Source of the DNA: Ehretia macrophylla
Lineage: Eukaryota > Streptophyta > Magnoliopsida > Boraginales > Ehretiaceae
Assembly: GCA_037974665.1 (NCBI GenBank)
Contig: CM075765.1
Span: 10,151,501 to 10,215,500, forward strand
Length of the DNA stretch: 64,000 nt
Direction of reading: 5' to 3'
The notes under the pieces are model-generated. The model was given only the letters and a program-made list of their open reading frames with translations, had not been told where the DNA came from and searched no databases. Positions 36,147-49,173 of this stretch are shown one piece after another. A program made the translations under genes and the position numbers. Positions within the stretch are counted from its first letter, which is position 1. Every line of letters starts with the position of its first letter.

Positions 36147-38040
36147 CATACTCTATTCTAATGTTGAAAAAAAAATTAATATAAATTTTGGCATTTTGCA
36201 AGGTCTTTTTTGTCACGACCCCAATTTTTTAATCACTAATGCAGTATCTGACACCATAATAAAACCACCAACATGCCTGGGATCGTGATGCCATGGGCTT
36301 AAAAAGATCGCTCCGCCTAAGTCTGCTAAGGCACAATTGTAATAGCCCGAGCATTATTAACCAAAATTCAAAATTTCAAGACTATTAAATAATTATTTAC
36401 CAATTACTAATTTCTAAATTTCAAAATTCCAATTACATTAGTCGGGGAACTAAATCTGATTATGGCCTAAGATTCACTTATCACTTATGATTCAATTAAC
36501 AAGTAACAAATTCCTAGTCTTTCAGATCGAGTGTGATAGTTGATTCAATTACTGATCCATACTTAGTCAAATTTTCAACCTATTCATGGTTTTCTCGAAA
36601 ATCGGGCAGCACAACGGCTGTATTTTGAGCTAAACAGTTTTATCATGCAAGTAGAAAAAAGCCACAACCACAGCTCCAAATCCTTCACTGCAGCTCCTCA
36701 ACCCTAACTTCCAACAACATAATAGAATTCACCCAAAACATATTAAAATGACATCTAATTCCAAAGTAAAGCATATATCATTTGTACAACCAAAAACTTA
36801 TATATAATTACGACATCTAACTATTACATTAATTCAAGTACCACATATTATACCAACTTCATCACTAGTAATTAAAGTCACGAACATATTTTCCCTTAGC
36901 AGAAGATCATCACATATTGTACTCCGTCTCACCTACACTTGAAAGGGGGAAACAAATAGGGTGAGCTTATTCGACACCAAAGCTCAGCGAGGAGGGAATC
37001 TAGGAAGGGGTTTCGAATACATTTTCCTATTTACAAATCATTAGAAAACTCTGAATGCAATGCACGCCATATCTGCAATCAAGTAACAATCAAGTATCCA
37101 TATACAAGTCATATAACATATACTAAGTAAGAAATAACTTACTCTTTCGAATCGAATCGATTTCAAACGGTAACTGGTTGTCTGAGATGTTCAATATCTC
37201 TTTTCTTATCTCACCCAATAGAGTATTCCGGATAATACTTGAACCTTCGGCCCGATTCTCTGAGGAAATTAAGGTTCCCAAGCGAGAGGGGAATACAAAT
37301 CATAGTAGACATATGATCACCGGCAAGCCTTATGTCGCCCGGCATGGTATACACACTACCATGCCAAAATTAGGTGGTTGAAACCCCTTTTAAACACCAA
37401 TTTATATCCAAGTTCATGAAAAACTAGCAATATCGCAATCACGTTGGCATCGAGTGCACAACTAGCACATATTTGTACATGTAATGCATATCGGTAAATC
37501 AACAAGTAAACAAGCAATATACTTCATATTAAAGATTCCACAATTACCCTAACACATCTAGAGGTTGTATAATAACATTACACATTAGTAAATCTAGTAA
37601 CTTAGCCATTTACTCAATAGCAACTACATTAGTACTTAACAATTTAGCCTAAGACAATGTCTATACCACTACAATAGCCCAACTTTAACAAATCAGTTGT
37701 CGACCTTCCCCGAACTCCAAATTACTCGATTTATGTATAGAATTAAAGCTCTTCGAGTGTAGATAACTCCAGAATCAAGCAGAACTCAATTTCGATTTAA
37801 GTTGACTGACTTATAACTCAATTAGTGCAACTATGTTTGACTGTCCATAATGCAAGCTATTCTTGCGTCCTTTTGGAAATGGAAAATTCATAGTATTAAA
37901 GCGATGGAATATGACGTTTTGTAAAACATGAAGTTTGTTCCTAATTTCCTAATATAACTATTGTGAAAATTTCATTCGATTCTGAGATCGTTTACTATTT
38001 TTAAAATGCAAAATACCTCAAGATCAGTAGTATGTCCAGT

Positions 38041-40333
38041 TGTCACGCCCCGAACCGACCCCGCAAAAGGCCAAGCCCGAACCTGACACACGGACGGAGT
38101 CTCCTCTGTACCGTGGACGATCCGAAACCCTACATTCAATATAATACTTGCGAATTCCATAATAAACATTTGAAACAAGCCAACTTTCTTTTAAAACATA
38201 CATCTTCTTATTAACCAACTTGCAATCCAAAATGCCATGCATACTACACAAATATTTATGCCACTAAACAGTTAACCATTGGTATGCAATTCTTTATTAG
38301 TCATAAGAGTATAACTTTACAACTTTACAATCTTTAAACCTTTACAACAAAAGACATAAAGGCCTCAAAATAGAACTACATACAAGGCTACAAGCCTCAA
38401 AATAAAGCGACAACCAAGCATTAAACACATCAAGTATAGCTCGCACAAAAGTCTGGCAACCAACCACTAGCTAAGCAAAGAAGTGCTATCAAGGAAACAC
38501 CTCCACTTGCTCCTCCTCCTCAATTACCTCAAGAGGATCAGCTTCAACTACTCCTGTAAAAATATGGTATAGAAATGAATGAGCAAAAACTATTGCTCAG
38601 CGAGGGCAAATGGTCTCAAGGACGGAGATGAGAGGAGAATACAATGCAAATAGCCAAGCAATTCATTCAATTATCATATAGAAATACAAACAACGCCAAC
38701 AATAAACAAGACAAGCATTAAAATTGTAAACACTCATTCAAAGGATACGATTCACTTTCCACGAACAACTTTCAATCACGAATTCGATGACGACGCGCCG
38801 GCCCAAACCACCTTATAACTTCAGTTTGGAATACCCCGGAAGTATCCATCAATTCTACGACCCAAATCTCCTTGGGAGGCAACCCAAGCGAGAAAGGGAA
38901 TAGGACACGGAGCTAGGGCAACCAACACTGGCAACCCGAGGCTACCCAGAAAGGCCCATCACACCGCCCTTGGCTCTATGAATGCAATACAATATACAAT
39001 GCAACAATCGAGCAATCAAGCAATAGAGCCACACGTGGGAGAATAAAAAAGTAGGTTACTCTCGCACGCAATAGCAACAATTGATAAACATTTCAATTAG
39101 AATCAACTCTAACAAGCATAATAAGCAGTAACAAGCATTCTACAAGCAAAATTCTATGAAAACCAACAAAAACACAAAACGACCCCAACTTACCAAACGC
39201 TACTACTTTCAAACGAGCCACGAGTTTTGGAAACCGACTTCACCAATCCTCCTAGGTCACCATAAGGCACGTCTAAAGACCCCGAAACCCTACTTTACCC
39301 TAGAATTCACACAAAGCCCCGATTTCCCCATTTGCTCGTTTGAACTACCGCTACCCTAACCAAACACCCAACCAACGCCATAACCACACCAAAAGTGTTT
39401 TCATGGCCTCCCGAGACAATGCCATCACGCAAAACGAGAAAATGCTAAACTCGACCTAAATGACCCCGACTTTCACAATGCATTTTTCTCTTTTTTTCCA
39501 TTACAAAATCCAAACAAAACATGCATTTAGGCATTCTAGCATATCTAGCATCTTTTCACATCAACAGAACGCATAACGGAACAACTTCTACGTTTCGAGG
39601 GTTTACTATTCATATTTTACTATTCAATTGACACTTTAAATTACAATAGCTATATTTAACCGTAGAAAATGCTAAAAAGCTATAAATACATGTTCTACAA
39701 TAGTCAAGGAACATTCTTTAAGCATTAAAATAATTAAACTAACGATCTACGCATAAAATCCAAAAATCAAAGTTTGTGAACCAAATATTCAAATGCGCAA
39801 ATAAACGTGCTTCCCACACCTTAGACACTCCTAGTCGCTAGGAAAACCACGCTGGATGCCTCGGTAACAACCCCGTGCAAGCTTACGCGAAGATTGGAAG
39901 TTTTGAAAGTTGAAATGTTTTTTTTTTCTCTTCAAAGTTTCGGCCAGCTCAAGGGACTGTTTTTGTGCTTGTTTTTTATTTTATTTTGTTATGTTATAAC
40001 TATTAAAAGATGACAAGCTTGGTCAAAGGTCAAGCCCCTTGGTCAACCTAACTTAATTTGGTCAATTTAGCCTATTTTCATGCATTTTAAAGCTAAAATA
40101 ACTAGTGCAATATTAATTCTAGCTAACAACAACTAAAACACTAAAATTAAAACACTAAACACTAGTTTTCACTATTTGTTGAGGACTAGAAAACACCCTC
40201 TAACTATCGCTCTCGAAATGCAATGCACTTTGCGACAGTAAAGAAGTAACAATTAGATTCCAAGGAATTTAAGAAAACATAATTTTCAGAATAATAAACA
40301 AGAAAATTCCACATTCCGGGCTCGGGTATTACA
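38041..40333 (-). repeat. E3 3' LTR (2293 bp)
   Basis: TGTCACGCCCCGAACC to CGGGTATTACA. Shared Tekay blocks: GACGGAGTCTCCTCTGTACC (about 38093-38112), GAGCAAAAACTATTGCTCAG then CGAGGG (38581-38606), and AAAGTAGGTTACTCTCG (about 39048-39064). Confidence 0.95.
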
Positions 40334-40350
40334 CCCTCTCCCCCTTAAAA
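40334..40350 (-). promoter_or_regulatory. E3 polypurine tract
   Basis: On the minus strand TTTTAAGGGGGAGAGGG, directly before the 3' LTR and nearly identical to that of E2. Confidence 0.9.
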
Positions 40351-43300
40351 CAATTGCGTCCACGCAATTCTTACCTGGTCAACAAACAACTCCGGATACT
40401 GATTCCGAACCTGGTCCTCTCTTTCCCAAGTCGCTTCCTCAAACCTATGATGATTCCACAGAACCTTTACTAACGGAATACTCTTTCTGCGAAGTTCCTG
40501 AACTTTCCGATCCACAATTCGAATCGGTTTCTCCTCATAAGACAACTTTTCCTCAATCTGCAAAGGCTCTGGTTCAAGAACATGTGAAGGATCTGGATGG
40601 TACTTCCTCAACATTGACACGTGGAACACATCATGCAGTCTCGACAAGCTCGGAGGCAAAGCTAACCGATAAGCCAAAGGACCCACATTTTCGGTGATCT
40701 CATATGGACCCACATACCTGGGACTAAGTTTCCCACTCTTACCGTGCCGAATCAATCCCTTTCGAGGAGAAATTTTAAGAAACACCCAATCTCCCAAAGC
40801 AAACTCAAGATCCCGACAGTGTTTATTTGCATAACTCTTATGACGACTCTGAGTTGTAAGCATACGCTGGCGAATAAGGTGAACATTATCCACCATCTTA
40901 ATCATTTCAGGTAACACAATCGGATCAACTGTTCTCATCTCTCCAACCTCTTCCCAATACAATGGGGATCTACATTTACGACCGTACAACGCCTCGTAGG
41001 AAGCTATACCTATAGTAGATTGATAACTATTATTGTAGGCGAACTCCGCTAAAGGCAAAAACTTCTCCCAATTCTTCCCAAAGTCTAACACACATGCCCG
41101 AAGCATGTCTTCCAAAATCCTGATAATTCTCTCAGACTGGCCATCAGTTTGTGGATGATATGCAGTGCTGAAGCTCAATTTAGTTCCCATGGTCTCTTGC
41201 AAATTCTGCCAAAAACGAGATCTAAATCTAGGATCTCTATCTGACACTATACTCTGTGGCACACCATGAAGTCTCACAATATTAGCAACATAAAGCTCAG
41301 CTAGTTTATCAAGGCTATCCTGTTTGTTCACGGGAATAAAGTATGACACCTTAGTCAATCGGTCCACAACAACCCAAACAGAATCACATCATCTCGAAGA
41401 TCTAGGAAGATCGGTCACAAGGTCCATTGTTATATGCACCCATTTCCATTACAGAATCGACAACGGTTGCAGAAGCCCGGCTGGCCTCTGATGCTCAACT
41501 TTAACCCTCTGACAAGTTAAACACCTGGATACATACCCAGCAATCTCCCTCTTCATATTGTTCCACCAGAAGTGTTGTTTCAAATCTCTATACATTTTAG
41601 TACTGCCCGGGTGAATCGTATATCTTGAATTATGTGCCTCGGACAGAATCTCATTCTTCAAAGTCGGATCACCAGGAACACACACTCTGTCCCTGAATCT
41701 GAAGATACCATCTGCATGTAATTTAAACTCCGACTCTCCCCCTTTTGCTTTTTCTTGGATTTTCAAGATGTGAGGATCAGTCTTCTGTGCCTCTCTGATT
41801 TGTGCTAGCAATCCCGACTGAATTTGTAAGCTAGCAAATCGAATCCCTACCTCAGTAGCTTCTGGCTTCCATGAACAAATTTCCTCCAAAGTCTCCCAAT
41901 CCTTGATAATTAAACTTGTAACAGTAGCCTTTCGGCTCAAAGCATCAGCAACAACATTTGCCTTACCTGGCATGTAGTTTATAGAACAATTGTAGCCACT
42001 TAATAGCTCAAGCCATCTTCACTGCCTCATATTCAAATCCTTTTGTGAAAATAAATATTTGAGACTCTTGTTGTCAGTAAAAATTTCAAATCTGCCACCC
42101 CACAAGTAATAACGCCACTTCTTCAAAGCAAACACAACTGCAGCTAACTCCAGATCATGTGTAGGGTAATTAACTTCATAAGGTTTCAACTTCCTAGAAG
42201 CATAGGCAATCACCTTACCATTCTGCATTAAAACACAGCCCAAACCTTCTTTAGATGCATCACTGTAGACAACAAAGTTTTCTGTACCCTCAGGTAAAGC
42301 TAGTATAGGAGCTGTAGTTAGTCTCTTCTTCAGTTCTTAGAAACTGGATTCACATTTAGCATCCCAGTTGTAAGTAACTTTCTTTCGAGTTAACTGGCTT
42401 AAAGGTCCATAAATTTTGGAAAAGTCTTAACAAACCTCCGATAGTAACCTGTTAACCCTAGAAAACTTCGAATCTCTGACACCGTTTCAGGTCTCTTCCA
42501 AGACGAAACAACTTCAATCTTAGCTAGGTCTACTGAAATTCCTTGATCTAAAATGATATGGCCTAGAAAAGATATCTAATTCAACCAGAATTCACACTTG
42601 CTGAATTTAGCAAAAAGCTTATTTTCTTGCAAAGTCTGTAGCACAATCTTCAAATGTTGTTCATGTTCCGCCTCATTCTTAGAGTACACTAAAATGTCGT
42701 CAATAAAGATTACGACAAATTGATCAAGATAAGGTCGAAAAACCCTCTGTATTAAGTCCATGAATGCAGCTGGTGCATTCGTCAATCCAAACGGTAACAC
42801 AACAAATTCATAGTGGCCATATCTAGTCCTGAATGCCGTCTTAGGTATATCGTCACTCCGAATCCTGAGTTGATAGTAACCCTGCCTCAAGTGAAATTTG
42901 GAGTAAACACTCGCACCCTGCAACTGGTCAAACAATTCTTCAATCAACGGCAAGGGGTATTTGTTCTTAATCGTGACTTGATTAAGTCCCCTGTAATCAA
43001 TACATAACCGTAGCGTGTCGTCTTTCTTTCTCACACACAACACAGGCGCACCCCACGGCGAAGAACTAGGTTGTATAAACCCTTTCTCAAGCAAGTTCTG
43101 AAGCTGAATTTTTAATTCCTGAAGTTCAGCTGATGTCATTCTATAAGGACTCCTAGAAATTGGCGCAATGCCTGGCATAAGGTCAATCACAAATTCAATC
43201 TCCCTATCCGGTGGTAAACCTGGTAATTCTTCGGGAAATACACCAGGGAAGTCTTTAACAATCGGAACCTTATTCAAATTCAACTTATCAGTAGGTTGAT

Positions 43301-43906
43301 TGATCAGATAAGCTAAGTAAGCTTCACAGTCTTTATTCAACAACTTAGAAGCCTTGATCGATGATAAAAGAGGTATTCGGGCAGCCCTGCAGTTCCCAAC
43401 AATCTCCAGTACCGGTAGGTCAGGAATCTGAAGATAAACAATTTTTGTTCTACAATCCAACTGAGCATAGTATTTCCCCAACTAGTCCATTCCCAACATG
43501 ATTTCAAAATCACGGAAAGCAATATAATTAACTCAGCAGGAAAATTACAGTTCTCAATGCATATATCAAAAGATTTGCAAATAGACTCATTAACAAATTT
43601 CGCACCCAAAGGCGTACTAACTTCAACTTCATGCGGCAGTTTATCAATGCAAACATTCACAGATCGTGCACATGCAGGAGTTATAAACGAATGTGTAGCT
43701 CCGGGATCAATCAAAACTTTAACTGGCTGAGTATTGAGAAGAAAGGTACCTTCCACTATTGGTGTAGTGTCGGGTAGCTCCTCCGCATCCAGTGCAAAGA
43801 CCCTAGCCTGTACCCTCTGTGCTGGACCTGCACCTGCAGCCCTATTCTGCACACCTTGGCCTCCAGTACGACCCTGAACATTCTTATACTTAGGGCAATC
43901 TTTCAC
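40345..43906 (-). pseudogene. E3 pol region, fossil
   Basis: On the minus strand from high to low: protease (about 43600-43760), RT with [20 protein letters not shown] and [10 protein letters not shown] (about 42600-43150), RNase H (about 42000-42330), integrase zinc finger and core (about 41000-41620, including [11 protein letters not shown]), and chromodomain KVLWNHHRFEEATWERE (about 40390-40570). Wording is close to E2 throughout, so E2 and E3 are related families of one clade. Broken at several places. Confidence 0.92.
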
Positions 43907-43982
43907 CCTATGATCATCACTCCCACAACCGGTGCACTTACCACTCTTCCTCCAACAATTAACCTCAACGTTCCCCGATCGA

Positions 43983-44912
43983 TTAAAAAAGTCTGGCAGT
44001 AGTAGGAACTGTAGCTCCCTGCTGGGGTCTAGTCACAGCTGGCCTCCCCTGAATCTGATACTGAGGCTGATACGGACGTTGCTGAGGAACCTGCGCAGAA
44101 GTCTGATACTGCCTCGGCTGACTCTGGCTGCTCTGGCCCAAGTACTGTTTCTTACTCGGCTGACTACTCTCAGCTATCATCTCTGCCTTCCGTTTCTCAA
44201 ACTTCGAGGCTACTTGGAATGCCTCGGGAAAAGTAGTGTAGGTCTGCCCAGTCAAATGTAGCTGTATATCCATCCTCAGCCCACGAACAAACCTATGAAT
44301 CATGCTCCTAGCTGGCTGCACCAGCTCAGGCATATACCTCGATAGGCTAACAAACCTAGTCTCATACTGTGCAACAGTCATGTTTCCCTGCTTCAGGGCC
44401 ACAAACTCATCTTCCCGCCTTTCCCTAGCCATCTCGGGAATATACTTGTCTTGCAACTCACTCACGAAATCATCCCACAAATGTGGAACATCCTCACAAT
44501 CCCACATCAACCTGACAATGTTCCACCACTGCTCGGCATCGCCCTCAAACAGAAATGCTGCACAATTCATTCTTGCCTCATCAGTGTACCTCAAAGCAGC
44601 GAAAATTTTCTCAACACGGTTAATCCATCTCTCGGCTGCCTCATCATCCGGCTCTCCAAAGAACTTACCCGGCTCGTGCCTCAAGAATTTCTCCAGCTGA
44701 TTATTCTCAGCCCTAGGCCCCTGTCCACCAGGATTAGCTTGATTTCCCTGGGGATTATTATTCCTGTCCTGCCTCTGCTCATGCAGTACCTGTGTAATCC
44801 GGTCAACTGCAGTGGTCATAGTAGCCATAAACTGTTCAGGCAACGGTTGCTGACCCTGTTCTGCTGCCTCTTCATCTGCCCCTTGACCTTGAGTACCACG
44901 ACGTGGCGGCAT
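43983..44912 (-). pseudogene. E3 gag region
   Basis: A 309-residue frame starting MPPRRGTQGQGADEEA, 307 bp inside the 5' LTR, the same spacing as E2. Capsid landmarks are GKFFGEPDDEAAERWI and FLFEGDAEQWWNIVRLMW, followed by KQGNMTVAQYETRFVSLSRY and a glutamine-rich tail. It is part of a broken element. Confidence 0.88.
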
Positions 44913-45199
44913 AGTAACAACTCACAATAGCTGGCAGCATATAAAAGCAGTTTATAGACAGAAATATAGCACATAAGATTAGATAACACTCAAGTCAATA
45001 ACAATCAAATATCCTATCACACAATTCATATAACACCAGATTGACATGCCAACCACTTCACTTGAACACATAAGCACTCAAGTTCATATAGTCATGCTAT
45101 AACACTTTTCCACTTAACAATCATACAATAACACTTCAGCATTTTAGACCTTTACCCCACAGACTGAGAAACATATCCCGGCTCATGCAAGACTATCAT

Positions 45200-45211
45200 G
45201 CTCTGATACCA
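45200..45211 (-). promoter_or_regulatory. E3 primer binding site (tRNA-iMet)
   Basis: On the minus strand TGGTATCAGAGC, an exact initiator methionine tRNA complement, 8 bp inside the 5' LTR. Confidence 0.9.
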
Positions 45212-45219
45212 CCTAAAGA

Positions 45220-47512
45220 TGTCACGCCCCGACCCGACCCCGCAAAAGGCCAAGCCCGGACCCGACACACGGACGGAGTCTCCTCTGTACCGTGGACGAT
45301 CCGAAACCCTACATTCAATATAATACTTGCGAATTCCATAATAAACATTTGAAACAAGCCAACTTTCTTTTAAAACATACATCTTCTTATTAACCAACTT
45401 GCAATCCAAAATGCCATGCATACTACACAAGTATTTATGCCACTAAACAGTTAACCATTGGTATGCAATTCTTTACTAGTCATAAGAGTATAACTTTACA
45501 ACTTTACAATCTTTAAACCTTTACAACAAAAGACCATAAAGGCCTCAAAATAGAACTACATACAAGGCTACAAGCCTCAAAATAAAGCGACGACCAAGCA
45601 TTAAACACATCAAGCATGGCTCGCACAAAAGTCTGGCAACCAACCACCAGCTAAGCAAAGAAGTGCTATCAAGGAAACACCTCCACTTGCTCCTCCTCCT
45701 CAATTACCTCGAGAGGATCAGCTTCAACTACTCCTATAAAAATATGGTATAGAAAGGAATGAGAAAAAACTATTGCTCAGCGAGGGTTTTTGGTCTCAAG
45801 GACGGAGATGAGAGGAGAATGCAATGCAAATAGCCAAGCAATTCATTCAATTATCATATAGAAATACAAACAACGCCAACAATAAACAAGACAAGCATTA
45901 AGACTGTAAACACTCATTCAAAGGATACGATTCACTTTCCACGAACAACTTTCAATCATGAATTCGATGACGACGCGCCGGCCCAAACCACCTTATAACT
46001 TCAGTTTGGAATACCCTGGAAGTATCCATCAATTCTAAGACCCAAATCTCCTTGGGAGGCAACCCAAGCGAGAAAGGGAATAGGACACGGAGCTAGGGCA
46101 ACCAACACTGGCAACCCGAGGCTACCCAGAGAGGCCCATCACACCGCCCCTGACTCTATGAATGCAATATAATATACAATGCAACAATCGAGCAATCAAG
46201 CAATAGAGCCACACGTGGGAGAATAACAAAGTAGGTTACTCTCGCACGCAATAGCAACAATTGATAAACATTTCAATCAAAATCAACTCTAACAAGCATA
46301 ATAAGCATTAACAAGCATTCTACAAGCAAAATTCTATGAAAACCAACAAAAACACAAAACGACCCCAACTTACCAAACGCTACTACTTTCAAACGAGCCA
46401 CGAGTTTTGGAAACCGACTTCACCAATCCTTTAGGTCACCATAAGGCACGTCTAAAGACCCCGAAACCCTACTTTACCCTAGAATTTACGCAAAGCCCCG
46501 ATTTCCCCCTTTGCTCGTTTGAACTACCGCTACCCTAACCAAACACCCAACCAACGCCATAACCACACCAAAAGTGCTTCCATGGCCTCCCGAGACAATG
46601 CCATCACGCAAAACGAGAAAACGCTAAACTCGACCTAAATGATCCCGACTTTCACCAATGCATTTTTCTCATTTTTTCCATTACACAATCCAAACAAAAC
46701 ATGCATTTAGGCATACTAGCATATCTAGCATCTTTTCACATCAACAGAACGCATAACGAAACAACTTCTACGTTTCGAGGGTTTACTATTTATATTTTAC
46801 TATTCAATTGACACTTTAAATTACAATAACTATATTTAACCGTAGAAAATGCTAAAAAGCTATAAATACATGTTCTACAATAGTCAAGGAACATTCTTTA
46901 AGCATTAAAACAATTAAACTAATGATCTACGCATAAAATCCAAAAATCAAAGTTTGTGAACCAAATATTCAAATGCGCAAATAAACGTGCTTCCCTCACC
47001 TTAGACACTCCTAGTCGCTAGGAAAACTACGCTGGATGCCTCGGTAACAACCCCGTGCAAGCTTACGCGAAGATTGGAAGTTTTGAAAGTTGAAATGTAT
47101 TTTTTTTTCTCTTCAAAGTTTCGGCCAGCTCAAGGGACTGTTTTTGGGCTTGTTTTTTTTTTATTTTGTTATGTTATAACTATTAAAAGATGACAAGGTT
47201 GGTTAAAGGTCAAGCCCCTTGGTCAACCTAACTTAATTTGGTCAATTTAGCCTATTTTCATGCATTTTAAAGCTAAAATAACTAGTGCAATATTAATTCT
47301 AGCTAACAACAACTAAAACACTAAAATTAAAACACTAAACACTAGTTTTCACTATTTGTTGAGGACTAGAAAACACCCTATAACTATTGCTCTCGAAATG
47401 CAATGCACTTGCGACAGTAAAGAAGTAACAATTAGATTCCAAGGAATTTAAGAAAACATAATTTTCAGAATAATAAACAAGAAAATTCCACATTCCGGGC
47501 TCGGGTATTACA
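45220..47512 (-). repeat. E3 5' LTR (2293 bp)
   Basis: Same length and ends as the left LTR, with the same conserved blocks (45759-45786 and about 46216-46246). Followed by target duplication CCAGT. Confidence 0.95.
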
Positions 47513-48958
47513 CCAGTAGCAGCAAAATTTCCAAAACCTATTGTTTTAAGTGTTTTCGAGCATGAAAACAATTTGTTCTCAGATGTTTTCCAACAGAATA
47601 AATGTTCCTCTATGAGTCTACTACAACATAGATTTTTTTCCAAGTTTTTCTTAAAAAATTTAATCATGCAATCGGACCAACACTTTTGATGGCACATAAC
47701 TGTCCAAAAACGTTATTTTACAAGTCATTCATGATCTAGCTTCAATGTCATCAAGAACAACTACTATACATCTTAGCAACCTCTAGCAACTTGAATAAAC
47801 ATCAAACAAGCATATTTTCATAGGTAGGTACAATTATCTTCATCCAAGAAGCTTCAAACTTCCAAGATGATAACTTTAGTTCAAATCATCCACAATCAAG
47901 ATTCCAACAAATTTAATCCATGGAATAGCTAGGATATCAACAATCAAACTCCAAAATCCATATATATGCATTTATATCTCAAAAATACAAGTTTTTGAAG
48001 AATCCCTCACCTTGAAGTTTGGTTGAAAATGCCTAAATCACCTTGCAAATGTCTTAGAATCACTTGACTAGCTTGATTATCACCTTAGTTGTTGTTGATG
48101 TTCATAAAATTTTGCAAGACAAGAGCTCAAATTTCCTCTCTTTCTCTCCTATGGTGGACGGACAAAGCTTGGAGAAGAAGAAGATGAAATATCGTCTTTA
48201 TCTTGCCTTGGAAGCTTGGTCAAACTATTGCCTAATTGCAATTTGACCCCAATTGTTTTTCTACTTTGCAAAATAACCCCCATTTTCCCTACCCTTGGTC
48301 ATGGGGTCCCTCTTGTAATTAGGAAATACTTAAGTTCTAGTTATAATTGAAATCTTGGTCCCTAAGTTTTACTTTAGGTATTTGCAATTTAGCCCCTAAA
48401 GTTTGTAAATTTTGTTAATCGACCCCTCGTGTTTTCTAAAATTTTAAAGTTTCTCTGTTTCTTTTTCTAACTTGCCCGGGGTGTTCCTTGTACGATTTAA
48501 GATACTCGATATCTAGTTTAAAACGCCAAACTTGGTGCCCAAGTATTAGTTTCCATAATTGTAATTTGACCCCAAAAGTTACAAAGTCTTCATTTTTTAC
48601 CCTAAATCTTTAAAGGACTTTTGTTCTTGATTTTTTTTCTTCTAATTTCTTATAGTCTTGGGGTTCTAATGGGATTTTGGGAAAGTTAATTCTAGATTTA
48701 AGGTAATTAATTGGTGTCCGAGTGTAATTTAGTTAATTATACTTTGGCCCCTAAGTTTTCTAATATTTGTAAAGTTACCCTGAAGTTACTATACTTAGTT
48801 CCTGTTCTTCTAACTTATTTCCTAGCCTATTACCATTGTATCTAACAAGCATTTAGGGTTTAGAAGAATTTAATATATATATTATACACATAACATGGAA
48901 TTACACTTAACTACACAGTGAAATAGTAATGCATATGCATTTGGATCAGGGTCTCACA

Positions 48959-49173
48959 TTTTTGCTCCCTCATGTGTTTTCTTAAAATGTCAAATCATCT
49001 TCTATTCTTCTTTGGTAAGTTCCATCACCTATCAATTTTGTTTCCTTTCCATTGTTTGGTGGACTTGCAAAATGCCTCGGGTTAGATCTCAGTGTATATG
49101 AATCCTCCTATGGTCTCAGTTTTTCCTTCATATGTCTCATTCTTTGACTTTGAGAGTTAGTTCTAATGGTTTT
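48959..49173. other. Short spacer between solo LTRs C and B
   Basis: About 215 bp of pyrimidine-rich unique-looking sequence with no recognised feature. It starts with TTTTT (target duplication of C) and ends with GTTTT (target duplication of B). Confidence 0.6.

Larger units (their letters stand above)
38041..47512 (-). mobile_element. E3: Tekay Ty3/Gypsy element, complete ends, broken coding
   Basis: LTRs 38041-40333 and 45220-47512 are both exactly 2293 bp, and the target duplication CCAGT (38036-38040 and 47513-47517) is perfect. Primer site, gag, pol with chromodomain and polypurine tract are all present on the minus strand. By eye roughly 55-60 LTR differences (about 2.5%) suggest an age near one million years at the assumed rate, somewhat older than E2. 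The coding region has about half a dozen breaks. It is inserted in solo LTR C. Confidence 0.96.
36211..48958 (-). repeat. Solo LTR C, split by E3
   Basis: Left part 36211-38040 begins TGTCACGACCCCAA. The right part resumes at 47513 (or 47518 discounting the duplicated CCAGT) and ends GGGTCTCACA at 48958. It is flanked by TTTTT on both sides (36206-36210 and 48959-48963). Without E3 it is about 3.27 kb, long for an LTR but within the Tekay range. It carries the shared block GTGAGC...GCTCAGCGAGGAGGG (36961-36996) and CGGCAAGCCTTATGTCGCCCGG (37321-37342). No internal sequence is present. The T-run duplication is weak evidence alone, but the TG...CA ends and blocks agree. Confidence 0.82.

Noticed and set aside
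37178-37381. Small ORF in solo LTR C
   Set aside because: It covers the shared LTR block. Codons are not kept in other LTRs.
47335-47697. 120-codon minus-strand frame across the E3 LTR / solo LTR C junction
   Set aside because: It spans the boundary of two unrelated LTRs and shows no known domain. A chance frame.
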